Assembly (NCBI GenBank): GCA_964655525.1
Contig: CAZZNE010000019.1
Span: forward strand, 1 to 64,000
Direction: 5' to 3'
DNA: 64,000 bases
Source: DLAJ01 sp964655525
GTDB taxonomy: Bacteria; Bacillota; Clostridia; Lachnospirales; Lachnospiraceae
Positions 25,240 to 33,402 of this stretch are shown here, piece after piece. Numbering within the stretch: position 1 is the stretch's first letter; every line of letters begins with the position of its first letter. Both the position numbers and the translations under genes were made by a program. The notes beneath the pieces are model-generated. The model saw nothing but the letters and a program-made list of their open reading frames with translations. It ran no database searches and was not told the origin of the DNA.

Positions 25240-26358
25240 TTATAACGCAGTGTCCGTGAGCCGCGTCATTGCAGTAGCGGCATCCACATACGAAATTCCC
25301 TCTCCGATCTCGAACAGATCGTCTTTTGCCATATCAAAGCAATGCATAACCTTCGGCGAGAACTCCCCACACTCTCCGTTATGTATCATGTGAACGGCTT
25401 CCTCCGCCGGATATGCCATCTTGTAAACACGCTTGCTCACCAACGCGTCATATACATCCACAATGGATACGACCTGCGCCCAGATAGGAATCTCCTCGCC
25501 CTTCAGGCCATCGGGATAACCCTTGCCGTTATAGCGCTCATGGTGGTGGCGGCAGATATCATAGCAGTACTTATAAAATTCGCTCTCCTCCTGCTTAAAC
25601 CGCTCCAGAAGGTCACAGCCGTTCGTCGTATGCTTCTTCATCTGCTCGAACTCCGTCGAGGTCAGCTTTCCGGGCTTTAACAAAATACTGTCGGGAATCG
25701 TGATCTTTCCGATATCATGCAGTGCGGACGCATTGACGATCAAATCGACCTGTTCTTTGGTCAGCCCGTATTCCGGATGAAATTTCATCATATAATTCAT
25801 CAGAATCCGCGTAAAATATTTGACTCTCTTAATATGCTCGCCCGACTCTAAGCTTCTGAACTCGACAACGGAGCTTAAGGCATTGATCAAAAACTCATTA
25901 TTCTTTTCCAGCCGCTTCTGCATATCGATAAGCTTATTCGTCCGCTCTTCCAGCTTCGCCTCCATGTCGATACGCTTCTCGAACAGCTCCAGCACGTTTA
26001 ATGTACGGCGCATAACGACCTTCGCGTTAAACGGCTTGTAAATAATATCCGACGCTCCGTACTCGTACGCCTTTAAGTCGGACTCCGCCGTTGCTTCTCC
26101 CGTGATCATAATAACCGGAATCCGATCCATATAGCCCTTTTCGGTCATATGCTCCATGACCTCCAAGCCGTTCTTTTTCGGCATCATCAGGTCAAGGAAC
26201 AACATCACGATCTCATCATGTCCGGCATCCAGGATCTCGATCGCCTGCGCGCCGTCCGCCGCCTCAAGGATACGAAACTGTTCCTTAAAGACTACCTTCA
26301 ATATTTCGCGGTTAATATCCGCATCGTCTGCTATAAGTATTGTTTTCTTTTTTTCCAT
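25240..26358 (-). CDS. response regulator with HD-GYP phosphodiesterase domain
   Basis: The 372-residue protein has an N-terminal receiver domain (TILIADDADIN, phospho-acceptor Asp in LFLDLMMP, Thr in MITGEA, Lys in IYKPF) and a C-terminal HD-GYP domain. The catalytic motifs are intact: SALHDIGK, HHERYNGKGYPDGL and SIVDVYDAL. HD-GYP enzymes hydrolyse cyclic di-GMP (or related dinucleotides). A coiled linker (about 130-165) joins the domains. No partner histidine kinase gene lies nearby. The ATG at 26358 follows GGTGAAGAGTG; an in-frame GTG stands directly before it. It is likely a single-gene transcript. Confidence 0.93.
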   Translation of the reverse strand: MEKKKTILIADDADINREILKVVFKEQFRILEAADGAQAIEILDAGHDEIVMLFLDLMMPKKNGLEVMEHMTEKGYMDRIPVIMITGEATAESDLKAYEYGASDIIYKPFNAKVVMRRTLNVLELFEKRIDMEAKLEERTNKLIDMQKRLEKNNEFLINALSSVVEFRSLESGEHIKRVKYFTRILMNYMMKFHPEYGLTKEQVDLIVNASALHDIGKITIPDSILLKPGKLTSTEFEQMKKHTTNGCDLLERFKQEESEFYKYCYDICRHHHERYNGKGYPDGLKGEEIPIWAQVVSIVDVYDALVSKRVYKMAYPAEEAVHMIHNGECGEFSPKVMHCFDMAKDDLFEIGEGISYVDAATAMTRLTDTAL

Positions 26359-26561
26359 CACTCTTCACCCGTTCCTGTATAATAATTTATTTATGAAGAA
26401 TCACCTTTATAGTAACTTCTCCCCATACCATATTGCAAGTATTTTTCAGAAATATTTTCAAAAATTTGCAAAAAATACGAATTCTTTCTCGTAATGTGCT
26501 ACAATGGGTGCAGACTTACATAACGACATCCTATGATACATACGCCGAAGGAGGCTTTCTC

Positions 26562-28910
26562 ATGACACTCAAAGACTTGGCAATCGGAAAATCCGCCGTC
26601 ATCCTTTCCGTCGGAGGGGAGGGCGCGCTGCGCCAACATTTTCTCGACATGGGTCTAATCCCGGGCGTGGAAGTGACTTTGGTCAAATTCGCACCGATGG
26701 GCGACCCGATGGAACTGCTGCTTCACGGCTACGAGCTGACGCTACGTCTTGCCGACGCCGCGCAGATCACGATCACCGAAGCGTCGCCCGCAGCGGAACA
26801 GATACAAAAAGAACGAAACAATAAGCCCATTCCGCACCCCGGTCTCGGCGAAGGCGGCAAATATCACAGCAAGGAGGAGGAACACCCCCTCCCCGATTCC
26901 GAAACGCTCACCTTTGCACTCGCGGGAAACCAGAACTGCGGAAAGACCACGCTGTTTAACCGACTGACAGGTTCCAATCAGCATGTCGGCAATTTCCCCG
27001 GCGTCACGGTCGATCGCAAGGACGGCGTCATCAAAGGCTGTCCGAATACACTCATCACCGATCTCCCCGGCATTTATTCCATGTCTCCTTATAGCAATGA
27101 GGAGCTTGTGACGCGGGGCTTCATCCTGAAGGAAAAGCCGAAGGGCATCATCAACATCGTGGACGCCTCCAACATCGAACGGAACCTCTACCTGACAATG
27201 CAGCTCATGGAATTAAACATTCCCATGGTTGTTGCGCTCAATATGATGGACGAAGTGCGCGAAAACGGCGGTTCCATCCTGATCAATGAGATGGAGGAAG
27301 CGCTCGGCGTTCCCGTCGTGCCGATCTCCGCAGCCAAAAACGAAGGCATCCACGAGCTGATCGAGCACGCCGTCCATGTCGCCAAATATCAGGAATGTCC
27401 GCAGCGCATGGATTTTTGCAGCGCCGACGATGAGGGAAGCGCCGTGCACCGATGCATCCACGGCATCATGCATTTGATCGAGGATCACGCAAAAAACGCA
27501 GAGATTCCGATCCGCTTCGCTGCGTCCAAAATTGTTGAAGGAGATCAAAATATTCTGGATGCGCTCGACTTAGACGAAAATGAGTTAGACATGTTGGAGC
27601 ATGCCATCGTACAGATGGAAAAAGAACGCGGACTTGACCGTGCGGCCGCCATCGCGGATATGCGTTTTCATTTTATTAAAAAAATATGCAGCGAAACCGT
27701 TATCAAGGCAGGAGAGAGCAGGGAGCATATCAGAAGTCGTAAGATTGACCGTTTCCTGACCGGAAAATATACTGCCATCCCGGCATTTATCGGCATTATG
27801 GCGCTCGTATTCTTTTTGACGTTCCATGTCATCGGCTTAGGACTGCAAAACCTGCTTGCCATGGGTATTGACTGGCTGACTGGCATCACCGACGCCGCGC
27901 TCACGGCGGGTCACGTGAATCAGGCCCTGCATTCGCTCCTCATCGACGGCATTTTTAACGGCGTCGGCAGCGTCTTAAGTTTTCTGCCGATCATCGTGAC
28001 GCTATTTTTCTTTTTATCCATGCTGGAGGACAGCGGCTACATGGCGCGCGTTGCTTTTGTAATGGATAAATTATTGCGCAAGATCGGACTTTCCGGGCGC
28101 AGCATCGTGCCGATGCTCATCGGTTTCGGCTGCACGGTTCCCGGCGTCATGGCAAGCCGGACGCTCTCATCCGAGCGCGACCGCAAAATGACGATCCTGC
28201 TCACGCCTTTTATGAGCTGCTCCGCCAAGCTGCCCATCTACGGCTTTTTTACCGCGGCGTTTTTCCCCCGTTTCGGCGCGCTTATCATGATCCTGCTCTA
28301 TTTCGGCGGCATCGCGGTCGGCATTCTCGCTGCGCTCATCATGAAAAACAGCCTTTTCCGCGGCGAACCTGTCCCTTTTGTCATGGAGCTTCCCAACTAT
28401 CGTCTGCCGGGCTTCAAAAACGTCATGCAGCTTTTGTGGGATAAGGCAAAAGACTTCCTGCAGCGGGCGTTCACGGTCATTTTTATCGCCACGATCGTGA
28501 TCTGGTTTTTGCAGACGTTCAACCTGCATTTTAATATGGTTTCCGACTCGCAGGACAGCATACTCGCGCTTCTTGCGGGGCTGATCGCGCCGGTCTTTAC
28601 GCCGCTCGGTTTTGGAGACTGGCGGATTTCGACGGCGCTGATCACCGGCTTTATGGCAAAAGAAAGCGTTGTGGCAACGCTTTCCGTGCTCATTCCTTCC
28701 GAAGCCTTGCTCTATGGGCTTCTGACGCCGGTTAACGCCGCTTCGCTGCTCGTATTCTGTCTGCTCTATACCCCCTGTGTTGCGGCGATCGCCGCTGTCA
28801 GGCGGGAGCTTGGCGCGAAATGGGCATGCGCCGTCGTCATCGGACAATGCGTGATCGCATGGCTCGCCGCCCTCCTCGTCCATTTTGTGGGAACACTATT
28901 TGCGTTGTAG
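26562..28910 (+). CDS. feoB: FeoA-FeoB fusion, ferrous iron transporter
   Basis: The 782-residue protein begins with a FeoA-type SH3-like domain (1-75: LRQHFLDMGLIPGVEVTLVK). A linker leads to the FeoB G domain with G1 GNQNCGKTT (122-130), G2 NFPGVTVDRK, G3 DLPGIYSM and G4 NMMD. The two GATE regions and about eight or more membrane helices follow (YMARVAFVMDKLL and GFGCTVPGVMASRTL are typical). It imports Fe2+ across the membrane. The ATG is preceded by AAGGAGGCTTTCTC. No separate feoA or feoC is seen here. It ends 10 bases from the convergent DUF3791 gene. Confidence 0.95.
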   Translation: MTLKDLAIGKSAVILSVGGEGALRQHFLDMGLIPGVEVTLVKFAPMGDPMELLLHGYELTLRLADAAQITITEASPAAEQIQKERNNKPIPHPGLGEGGKYHSKEEEHPLPDSETLTFALAGNQNCGKTTLFNRLTGSNQHVGNFPGVTVDRKDGVIKGCPNTLITDLPGIYSMSPYSNEELVTRGFILKEKPKGIINIVDASNIERNLYLTMQLMELNIPMVVALNMMDEVRENGGSILINEMEEALGVPVVPISAAKNEGIHELIEHAVHVAKYQECPQRMDFCSADDEGSAVHRCIHGIMHLIEDHAKNAEIPIRFAASKIVEGDQNILDALDLDENELDMLEHAIVQMEKERGLDRAAAIADMRFHFIKKICSETVIKAGESREHIRSRKIDRFLTGKYTAIPAFIGIMALVFFLTFHVIGLGLQNLLAMGIDWLTGITDAALTAGHVNQALHSLLIDGIFNGVGSVLSFLPIIVTLFFFLSMLEDSGYMARVAFVMDKLLRKIGLSGRSIVPMLIGFGCTVPGVMASRTLSSERDRKMTILLTPFMSCSAKLPIYGFFTAAFFPRFGALIMILLYFGGIAVGILAALIMKNSLFRGEPVPFVMELPNYRLPGFKNVMQLLWDKAKDFLQRAFTVIFIATIVIWFLQTFNLHFNMVSDSQDSILALLAGLIAPVFTPLGFGDWRISTALITGFMAKESVVATLSVLIPSEALLYGLLTPVNAASLLVFCLLYTPCVAAIAAVRRELGAKWACAVVIGQCVIAWLAALLVHFVGTLFAL

Positions 28911-28920
28911 GAATCTGCTA

Positions 28921-29148
28921 TCATTCCAAAACAGGGACAGCGCAAGCGTGCTTCCCTGTTGCAAGCAGACTGTCAATGTCCATATATGCATTCTCGATCC
29001 GCTCTGTATGATAGCCCCAATAATTATCCAAAATTGTCTGCGTAATGCCATGTGCATCCCATTCCTTTAGCACATCGCCTGTCTTCCTTTTTTTATATGC
29101 CGCATAAAATTCTAATAAATACATAAAGAATTTCATTTCCTCTGACAT
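28921..29148 (-). CDS. DUF3791 protein, second copy
   Basis: This small protein (75 residues from the ATG after GAGGTGAGTAAG; a GTG start at 29157 is possible) is acidic and helical: EMKFFMYLLEFYAAYKKRKTGDVLKEWDAHGITQTILDNYWGYHTERIENAYMDI. I recognise the DUF3791 type, often encoded next to DUF3990. It is the third gene of the small operon and starts one base after the stop of the other DUF3791 gene. It may be the antitoxin or an accessory protein. No DNA-binding motif is seen. Confidence 0.7.
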   Translation of the reverse strand: MSEEMKFFMYLLEFYAAYKKRKTGDVLKEWDAHGITQTILDNYWGYHTERIENAYMDIDSLLATGKHACAVPVLE

Positions 29149-29149
29149 C

Positions 29150-29395
29150 TTACTCACCTCTTATATAGACAGAGTTTCTTGGATCTCCTGTTATTTTCTC
29201 GCTTTCCCATATCTCAAATATTGCGCCAGCGCCAAATGAAGTCATACCATATTCTTCGTTTTCCAGCATTTCGTGTGTTTTGGATGAAACAAATACCCGA
29301 AGTGCATCTAAATAACTATATCCATACTTTTGGGCGATCATTTGAACAACTTCAACATTATAATAATCAATCGTTTCCGGTTCTAATCGCTTCAT
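29150..29395 (-). CDS. DUF3791 protein, first copy
   Basis: The 81-residue protein (YNVEVVQMIAQKYGYSYLDALRVFVSSKTHEMLENEEYG) fits DUF3791-type helical proteins that accompany DUF3990. Its ATG overlaps the TGA of the DUF3990 gene (ATGA), so the two are coupled, as expected of a toxin-antitoxin pair. It differs in sequence from the second copy downstream, so the two may not be interchangeable. Confidence 0.7.
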   Translation of the reverse strand: MKRLEPETIDYYNVEVVQMIAQKYGYSYLDALRVFVSSKTHEMLENEEYGMTSFGAGAIFEIWESEKITGDPRNSVYIRGE

Positions 29396-29871
29396 ACGCT
29401 TTTCGCCTCCACAAATTTCAAAACAGTAAGAGACTTCTCTGATCTGAAAACATACTGGTCCTTGAGCTTTTGGGGAAGAAGCAATTGTATGGCTATCTCT
29501 TCCGGGAAGTATCCTTTCAGATAATTATTTACAGTCCGAATAGCTTGGTCATTCGCAACCGGACCTATCACTACATCATACTCCCCGTCCGTAGGTTTTC
29601 CTGTTCTGTTTGCCGCAATATATCTGAGCCATTCTTTGTTTGCGGCTTCAAATATCAGTGATTCTAGTTTTTCAAATGCTCCCTGCTCAATTTCAAAGAT
29701 CGAAACGGTCGGGATGCCTGTTTCACGATTATTGGTTGTACGAAATGCCCATTTTTTCGCCTGTTCAAAATCACTGGTCAGGTAAAACCCTGCTCCAAAA
29801 TCCAACAATCTTTTAGACGGAATCAATTTCGGTTCTTTCACTTCCATATTACTGCCGTGATACAAAATCAT
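29392..29871 (-). CDS. DUF3990 protein, putative ADP-ribosyltransferase-like toxin
   Basis: The 159-residue protein opens with ILYHGSNMEVKEPKLIPSKR, then DFGAGFYLTSDFEQAKKWA, and near the C-terminus DQYVFRSEKSLTVLKF. This YHGS / GFYLT / Q-x-x-F order fits DUF3990, which shows the His-Tyr-polar arrangement of ADP-ribosyltransferase folds. The middle holds GEYDVVIGPVANDQAI. It is the first gene of a three-gene minus-strand operon with AAAGGAAATCATC before its ATG. Base composition is lower in GC than in flanking genes, suggesting transfer. Toxin activity is inferred from family and operon form. Confidence 0.75.
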   Translation of the reverse strand: MILYHGSNMEVKEPKLIPSKRLLDFGAGFYLTSDFEQAKKWAFRTTNNRETGIPTVSIFEIEQGAFEKLESLIFEAANKEWLRYIAANRTGKPTDGEYDVVIGPVANDQAIRTVNNYLKGYFPEEIAIQLLLPQKLKDQYVFRSEKSLTVLKFVEAKSV

Positions 29872-29977
29872 GATGATTTCCTTTCGCTTATACGGAGAGT
29901 AAGTATAAATATAAAGTTAGGATAACACAAATCCATAAAAGTTCAACATTCGTTTAGTATGATATCCAGATCAAAGA

Positions 29978-30700
29978 TCAAACCCCCGCTTCCGTCAGCA
30001 CGACGAGCAGATCATGATACCGCTCGCTCTTTTGTCGGATGTCCTCCTCGGTCACGCCGTAGTAGCGGTGAATATCCGCCATGATACCCTGCGCCTGCTT
30101 CATGAGCCGCTTTCCTCCGTGGCGGCGCATATTTGACGCACTGCATCCGCCCATCAAAAGACCATGCTCTTTTTCCAGTTCGATATGTACCTCGCTCCAC
30201 TCGCCCGGCGTGATCTTATAGCAGCGATAGTCCATCGGCACCCTATTTTCCGCCAACGCAGCAGCACGCTCCTGCATGCGCGTGCACTCCTCCATGAACT
30301 TCTCTAATACTTGCTTCCGTTCTTCTTCCCCCATCTTTTGTAACGCTTCTCTGTCCGGCTTTTGGGGTTTTTCTCCCACCAGCTCCGGATGATACTTCAT
30401 TGCAAGCGCCGCCTGCATATTTTTGCAGTTCTCAAGATAGGTCGCATCGTCGTGCGGCACCTCGACCGCGCCGTAGCGTTCGATCATGTATGCCGTAAGC
30501 TCGTCCATGCTGTGCGCGCCGGGCCGAATGCTCCTCGCCGCTCTCGCACGCTTCCACTTCCGCCTGATATTATGATAAGTCCTTTTCCATCTGCGGTACA
30601 GATTCTTCTCTTTTATTTTTCCTCCGCCCGCTAAAAAAATACTGGTGGGACCGTCGCTTCCGCCGATCACCGTCACGGCGGACGCTGTTTTTTCGCGCAT
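29978..30700 (-). CDS. hypothetical protein with decarboxylase-beta-like N-terminal motif
   Basis: The 240-residue protein starts MREKTASAVTVIGGSDGPTSIFLAG. The IGGSDGPTSIF string is like the conserved segment of Na+-translocating decarboxylase beta subunits (OadB/GcdB), which are large membrane proteins. The rest is soluble, basic at 30-60 and then helical, without membrane segments, so it is not a transporter. The C-terminal part (PMDYRCYKITPGEWSEVHIELEKEHGLLMGGCSASNMRRHGGKRLM) is not recognised. GAGGAGCGAAGGT precedes the ATG. It is monocistronic by appearance. Confidence 0.6.
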   Translation of the reverse strand: MREKTASAVTVIGGSDGPTSIFLAGGGKIKEKNLYRRWKRTYHNIRRKWKRARAARSIRPGAHSMDELTAYMIERYGAVEVPHDDATYLENCKNMQAALAMKYHPELVGEKPQKPDREALQKMGEEERKQVLEKFMEECTRMQERAAALAENRVPMDYRCYKITPGEWSEVHIELEKEHGLLMGGCSASNMRRHGGKRLMKQAQGIMADIHRYYGVTEEDIRQKSERYHDLLVVLTEAGV

Positions 30701-30775
30701 ACCTTCGCTCCTCTTTTCGCTATCCCTGCACCGGATTACCTGTTTTGCGCAATCCGAACTCTCCTCACGCGTTTC

Positions 30776-32191
30776 TCATCCGACCTTGCCCGGTACTTCA
30801 TAGCGGATCCGAAACTGCGGTGCGCTCTTTAACTCGGCATAATAATTCGTCGCCCAGTCGTCTTTGTCCGTCACCGGATTGATACCGTCCGCAGGCGGTG
30901 CAAACATGGATACGGTAACCGTCTGTCCTGCCGCGACCGGATTCTCCCAAAACGCCGGCATCAGATCGATCGTCTTTGTGGCGGGCGCTTTATAAAACCA
31001 GCGTCCGTTTACGTTAAGCATCATGCCAATCTCATCCTCGATCGTGATCTCACAGAAGTCCGGCTGCTTCTCAAACGTGACCGGAACGCAGATTCCGTCC
31101 GCATCCTCCGAGCCACCCCAGCGCAGTACCGCCGGAAACTGCGCCTGCTCTCCCGCAGTCATGACCGGATTAAAATACGGGTCTGCAAGAATCTCCTGAT
31201 AATCCTTTAACAGTGGCTGTTCAATGCCGACTGCCTTATTATTCGGGTCTTCCTGCTCCAAGCCAAGTCTTCCCCTGTCGCGGAACTGATACATGGAAAT
31301 GCCCTGAAACCAATCCGCCTTCTCGTCGCGCACTTTCCACGCAAAGCGCTTCACCGCCTCGCCCTGTTCTGCCGCCCCGGTCACATCGCCGTCCACGTTA
31401 AACTCCGCCGTCGTCATCGGCTTTGCACCGCAAAGCTTCGTCAAATACGCCGCCGTCTTTTTGTAAGCTTCAAATGTATATTCCACACTTGTCGCGGTAT
31501 ATTTTCCGCCGCCGGCCTCCGCAATGTCGTAGGGCCAGCCATAATGGAGCGCAAGATAACGGTCCGCCGACCAAATATCCGCCGCCTTGTACGCGTCTAT
31601 GAGCGCTTTCTCCTGCTCCATCTCCGAGCCGTCATCTTTCAAAAATCCCGCGCAGAGGATCGTCTGCACGTTCGGGGCTTCCTCCTTGATGATCCGGTCA
31701 AAGCGTACGAAAAACTGTCCGATCTCCTCAAAACTGTAACGCTTATTGTGCGTAAACCAGTCCCCCGTGCACTCATGATTGATACGAATGCGCATTCTGC
31801 CGAACTGCCGCAAGTCGCGTGCGACCGCGCGCAGCTCGTCATCCGAAAGCCCGCAGTCCACGGTCAGCGTCAACAGTACATCCTGTCCGTGCCTGCGAAT
31901 ATCCTTCATCTGCTCAAAAGGCTGCCCGCCCACCCCATACGGGAAATAATCGTCATACGGATAATCCCACTGAAAATGAATCTCCATATCCTTGCAAGCC
32001 TCGCTGATACGCTGCGGCCACTGTTCATCGTGCGGGTACAGCGTATACATGATGTTGACGCAGCGGTGCGGCCGTTTCAGCTTCCATAAAATATAATCCT
32101 GATTCACATACTCCGCGCGCTCGCTGCCGTCTCCTAAGTCGAGCCCGCATGCCGCCTTCCCCAAATGTACCTTTTGATACTGTTTTTCCAT
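30776..32191 (-). CDS. putative clan GH-A glycoside hydrolase
   Basis: The 471-residue protein (ATG after GGAGGGTATTTTTTT) has no signal peptide. Its TIM-barrel-like half shows strand-end residues typical of clan GH-A: RIRINHECTGDWF, with a Glu in the acid/base position, and KPMTTAEFNVDG, with a Glu in the nucleophile position, similar in style to GH26 and GH5 enzymes. About 115 residues at the C-terminus (PVTFEKQPDFCEITIEDEIGMMLNVNG) look like a beta-sandwich. Substrate is unknown. It is divergent from the traX-like gene; two hairpins lie between them. The family assignment is tentative. Confidence 0.5.
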   Translation of the reverse strand: MEKQYQKVHLGKAACGLDLGDGSERAEYVNQDYILWKLKRPHRCVNIMYTLYPHDEQWPQRISEACKDMEIHFQWDYPYDDYFPYGVGGQPFEQMKDIRRHGQDVLLTLTVDCGLSDDELRAVARDLRQFGRMRIRINHECTGDWFTHNKRYSFEEIGQFFVRFDRIIKEEAPNVQTILCAGFLKDDGSEMEQEKALIDAYKAADIWSADRYLALHYGWPYDIAEAGGGKYTATSVEYTFEAYKKTAAYLTKLCGAKPMTTAEFNVDGDVTGAAEQGEAVKRFAWKVRDEKADWFQGISMYQFRDRGRLGLEQEDPNNKAVGIEQPLLKDYQEILADPYFNPVMTAGEQAQFPAVLRWGGSEDADGICVPVTFEKQPDFCEITIEDEIGMMLNVNGRWFYKAPATKTIDLMPAFWENPVAAGQTVTVSMFAPPADGINPVTDKDDWATNYYAELKSAPQFRIRYEVPGKVG

Positions 32192-32276
32192 AAAAAAATA
32201 CCCTCCGTCCTTTTTATTTAATCGCAATGATTGACCTGTTTCTTTGATTGTTATAGAATAATATCGCCTGCATACA

Positions 32277-32329
32277 ATGGGAGACTCCCATTTGGAGTCT
32301 CCCATCAAGAAATTCCCGATGGGAATTTC
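32277..32329. other. two tandem perfect hairpins in the divergent intergenic region
   Basis: ATGGGAGACTCC/GGAGTCTCCCAT (32277-32305, 12 pairs) and GAAATTCCC/GGGAATTTC (32309-32329, 9 pairs) lie 36 bases before the TraX-family start codon. No U-run follows them, so they may shape the leader of that gene or be operators rather than terminators. Confidence 0.6.
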
Positions 32330-32364
32330 CCGTTAGGCAAATCTACACAACAAGGAGTTTTATT

Positions 32365-33402
32365 ATGACTACTGCAAATTCCACAACAGCAGGTGCTACA
32401 GGCGCCGCGTTCTCATCTCCTGCCAAAAAAGGATTCACCGGAAGCACGATCAAACTGATCGCCATCATTGCCATGCTGATCGATCACACTGCCGCAGTCA
32501 TCCTGGAACGCATGATGATGCGCGAGGGTTACATGCTCGCCATGTCAAACAACGATTTGATGCCGGCATGGATCGCCGGACACAGGCTTCTTTATATCTC
32601 CTATATGGCAATGCGCCTGATCGGCCGCTTTGGCTTTCCCATTTTCTGTTTCCTGCTTGTGGAGGGCTTCCTACATACGCACAACCGTATCAAATACGCG
32701 CTGCGTCTGCTTCTGTTTGCCTTCATCTCCGAGATTCCCTTTGATTTCGCTTTTCGCGGGAAATGGTTTTATGCAGGCTATCAGAACGTATTCTTTACCC
32801 TGTTCCTTGGTCTGCTCGCCATGTGCGCTTTTTCCTTTTTTAAAGAATGCCTCGAGCGGCTTAAGGGCGGTGTGCCGGGCATGATCTGCCTGATCACCGG
32901 CATTGTCTGTGTCGGCGGCTACGGCAGCCTCCTGCTCGATAATCTGACCTATGCGCTGCTTGGCGAGTTCCTCGATCCGGGGCTGAGCGCATTTCAATTT
33001 TGGATCCTATGCGCCGGCATCTATAGCGCCATTACCGCGCTGATTCTCATTCTCATTTCCAAAAAGCACGGACTTTTGCGGGCTCAGATCATCGGTGCGG
33101 ATCTCGCGATCCTCTGCTTCGCGGCGTATGCCGCCGATCTGCTCAAGACTGACTATGCCGGCATGGGCGTTATCACGATCGCTCTGATGTATGCTCTCCG
33201 CAAACACCCCGTAAGATCCATGTTCGCAGGTTGTATCTGCCTGACGCTCATGGACGTTTCGGAAGTCACGGCATTCCTCATGCTCATTCCGATCTCCAAA
33301 TATAACGGGCAGCGCGGACTCAGTCTGAAATATGTTTTTTACGCATTCTACCCCGTCCATCTCGGTCTTTTATATCTGATCTGTCGGGCAATGGGGCTAT
33401 AA
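32365..33402 (+). CDS. TraX family membrane protein
   Basis: The 345-residue polytopic membrane protein has the TraX signature FTGSTIKLIAIIAMLIDHTAAVI near its start, then RLIGRFGFPIFCFLLVEGFLHT, ISEIPFDFAF and QNVFFTLFLG. It ends in KYVFYAFYPVHLGLLYLICR. About nine helices are expected. TraX of the F plasmid acetylates pilin; chromosomal relatives in Firmicutes have no settled substrate and belong to acyltransferase-like membrane enzymes. AAGGAGTTTTATT precedes the ATG. Its stop overlaps the convergent flotillin gene by six bases. Confidence 0.85.
   Translation: MTTANSTTAGATGAAFSSPAKKGFTGSTIKLIAIIAMLIDHTAAVILERMMMREGYMLAMSNNDLMPAWIAGHRLLYISYMAMRLIGRFGFPIFCFLLVEGFLHTHNRIKYALRLLLFAFISEIPFDFAFRGKWFYAGYQNVFFTLFLGLLAMCAFSFFKECLERLKGGVPGMICLITGIVCVGGYGSLLLDNLTYALLGEFLDPGLSAFQFWILCAGIYSAITALILILISKKHGLLRAQIIGADLAILCFAAYAADLLKTDYAGMGVITIALMYALRKHPVRSMFAGCICLTLMDVSEVTAFLMLIPISKYNGQRGLSLKYVFYAFYPVHLGLLYLICRAMGL

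Noticed and set aside
26474..26508. Promoter of feoB with TTGCAA and TACAAT
   Set aside because: The spacing between the two boxes is about 28 bases, too long for a sigma-A promoter; a Fur-type box could not be recognised by eye.
28167..28883. A 238-codon open frame on the minus strand
   Set aside because: It is antisense to the feoB membrane region and very rich in Arg, Asp and Lys, a typical shadow of codons for hydrophobic residues.
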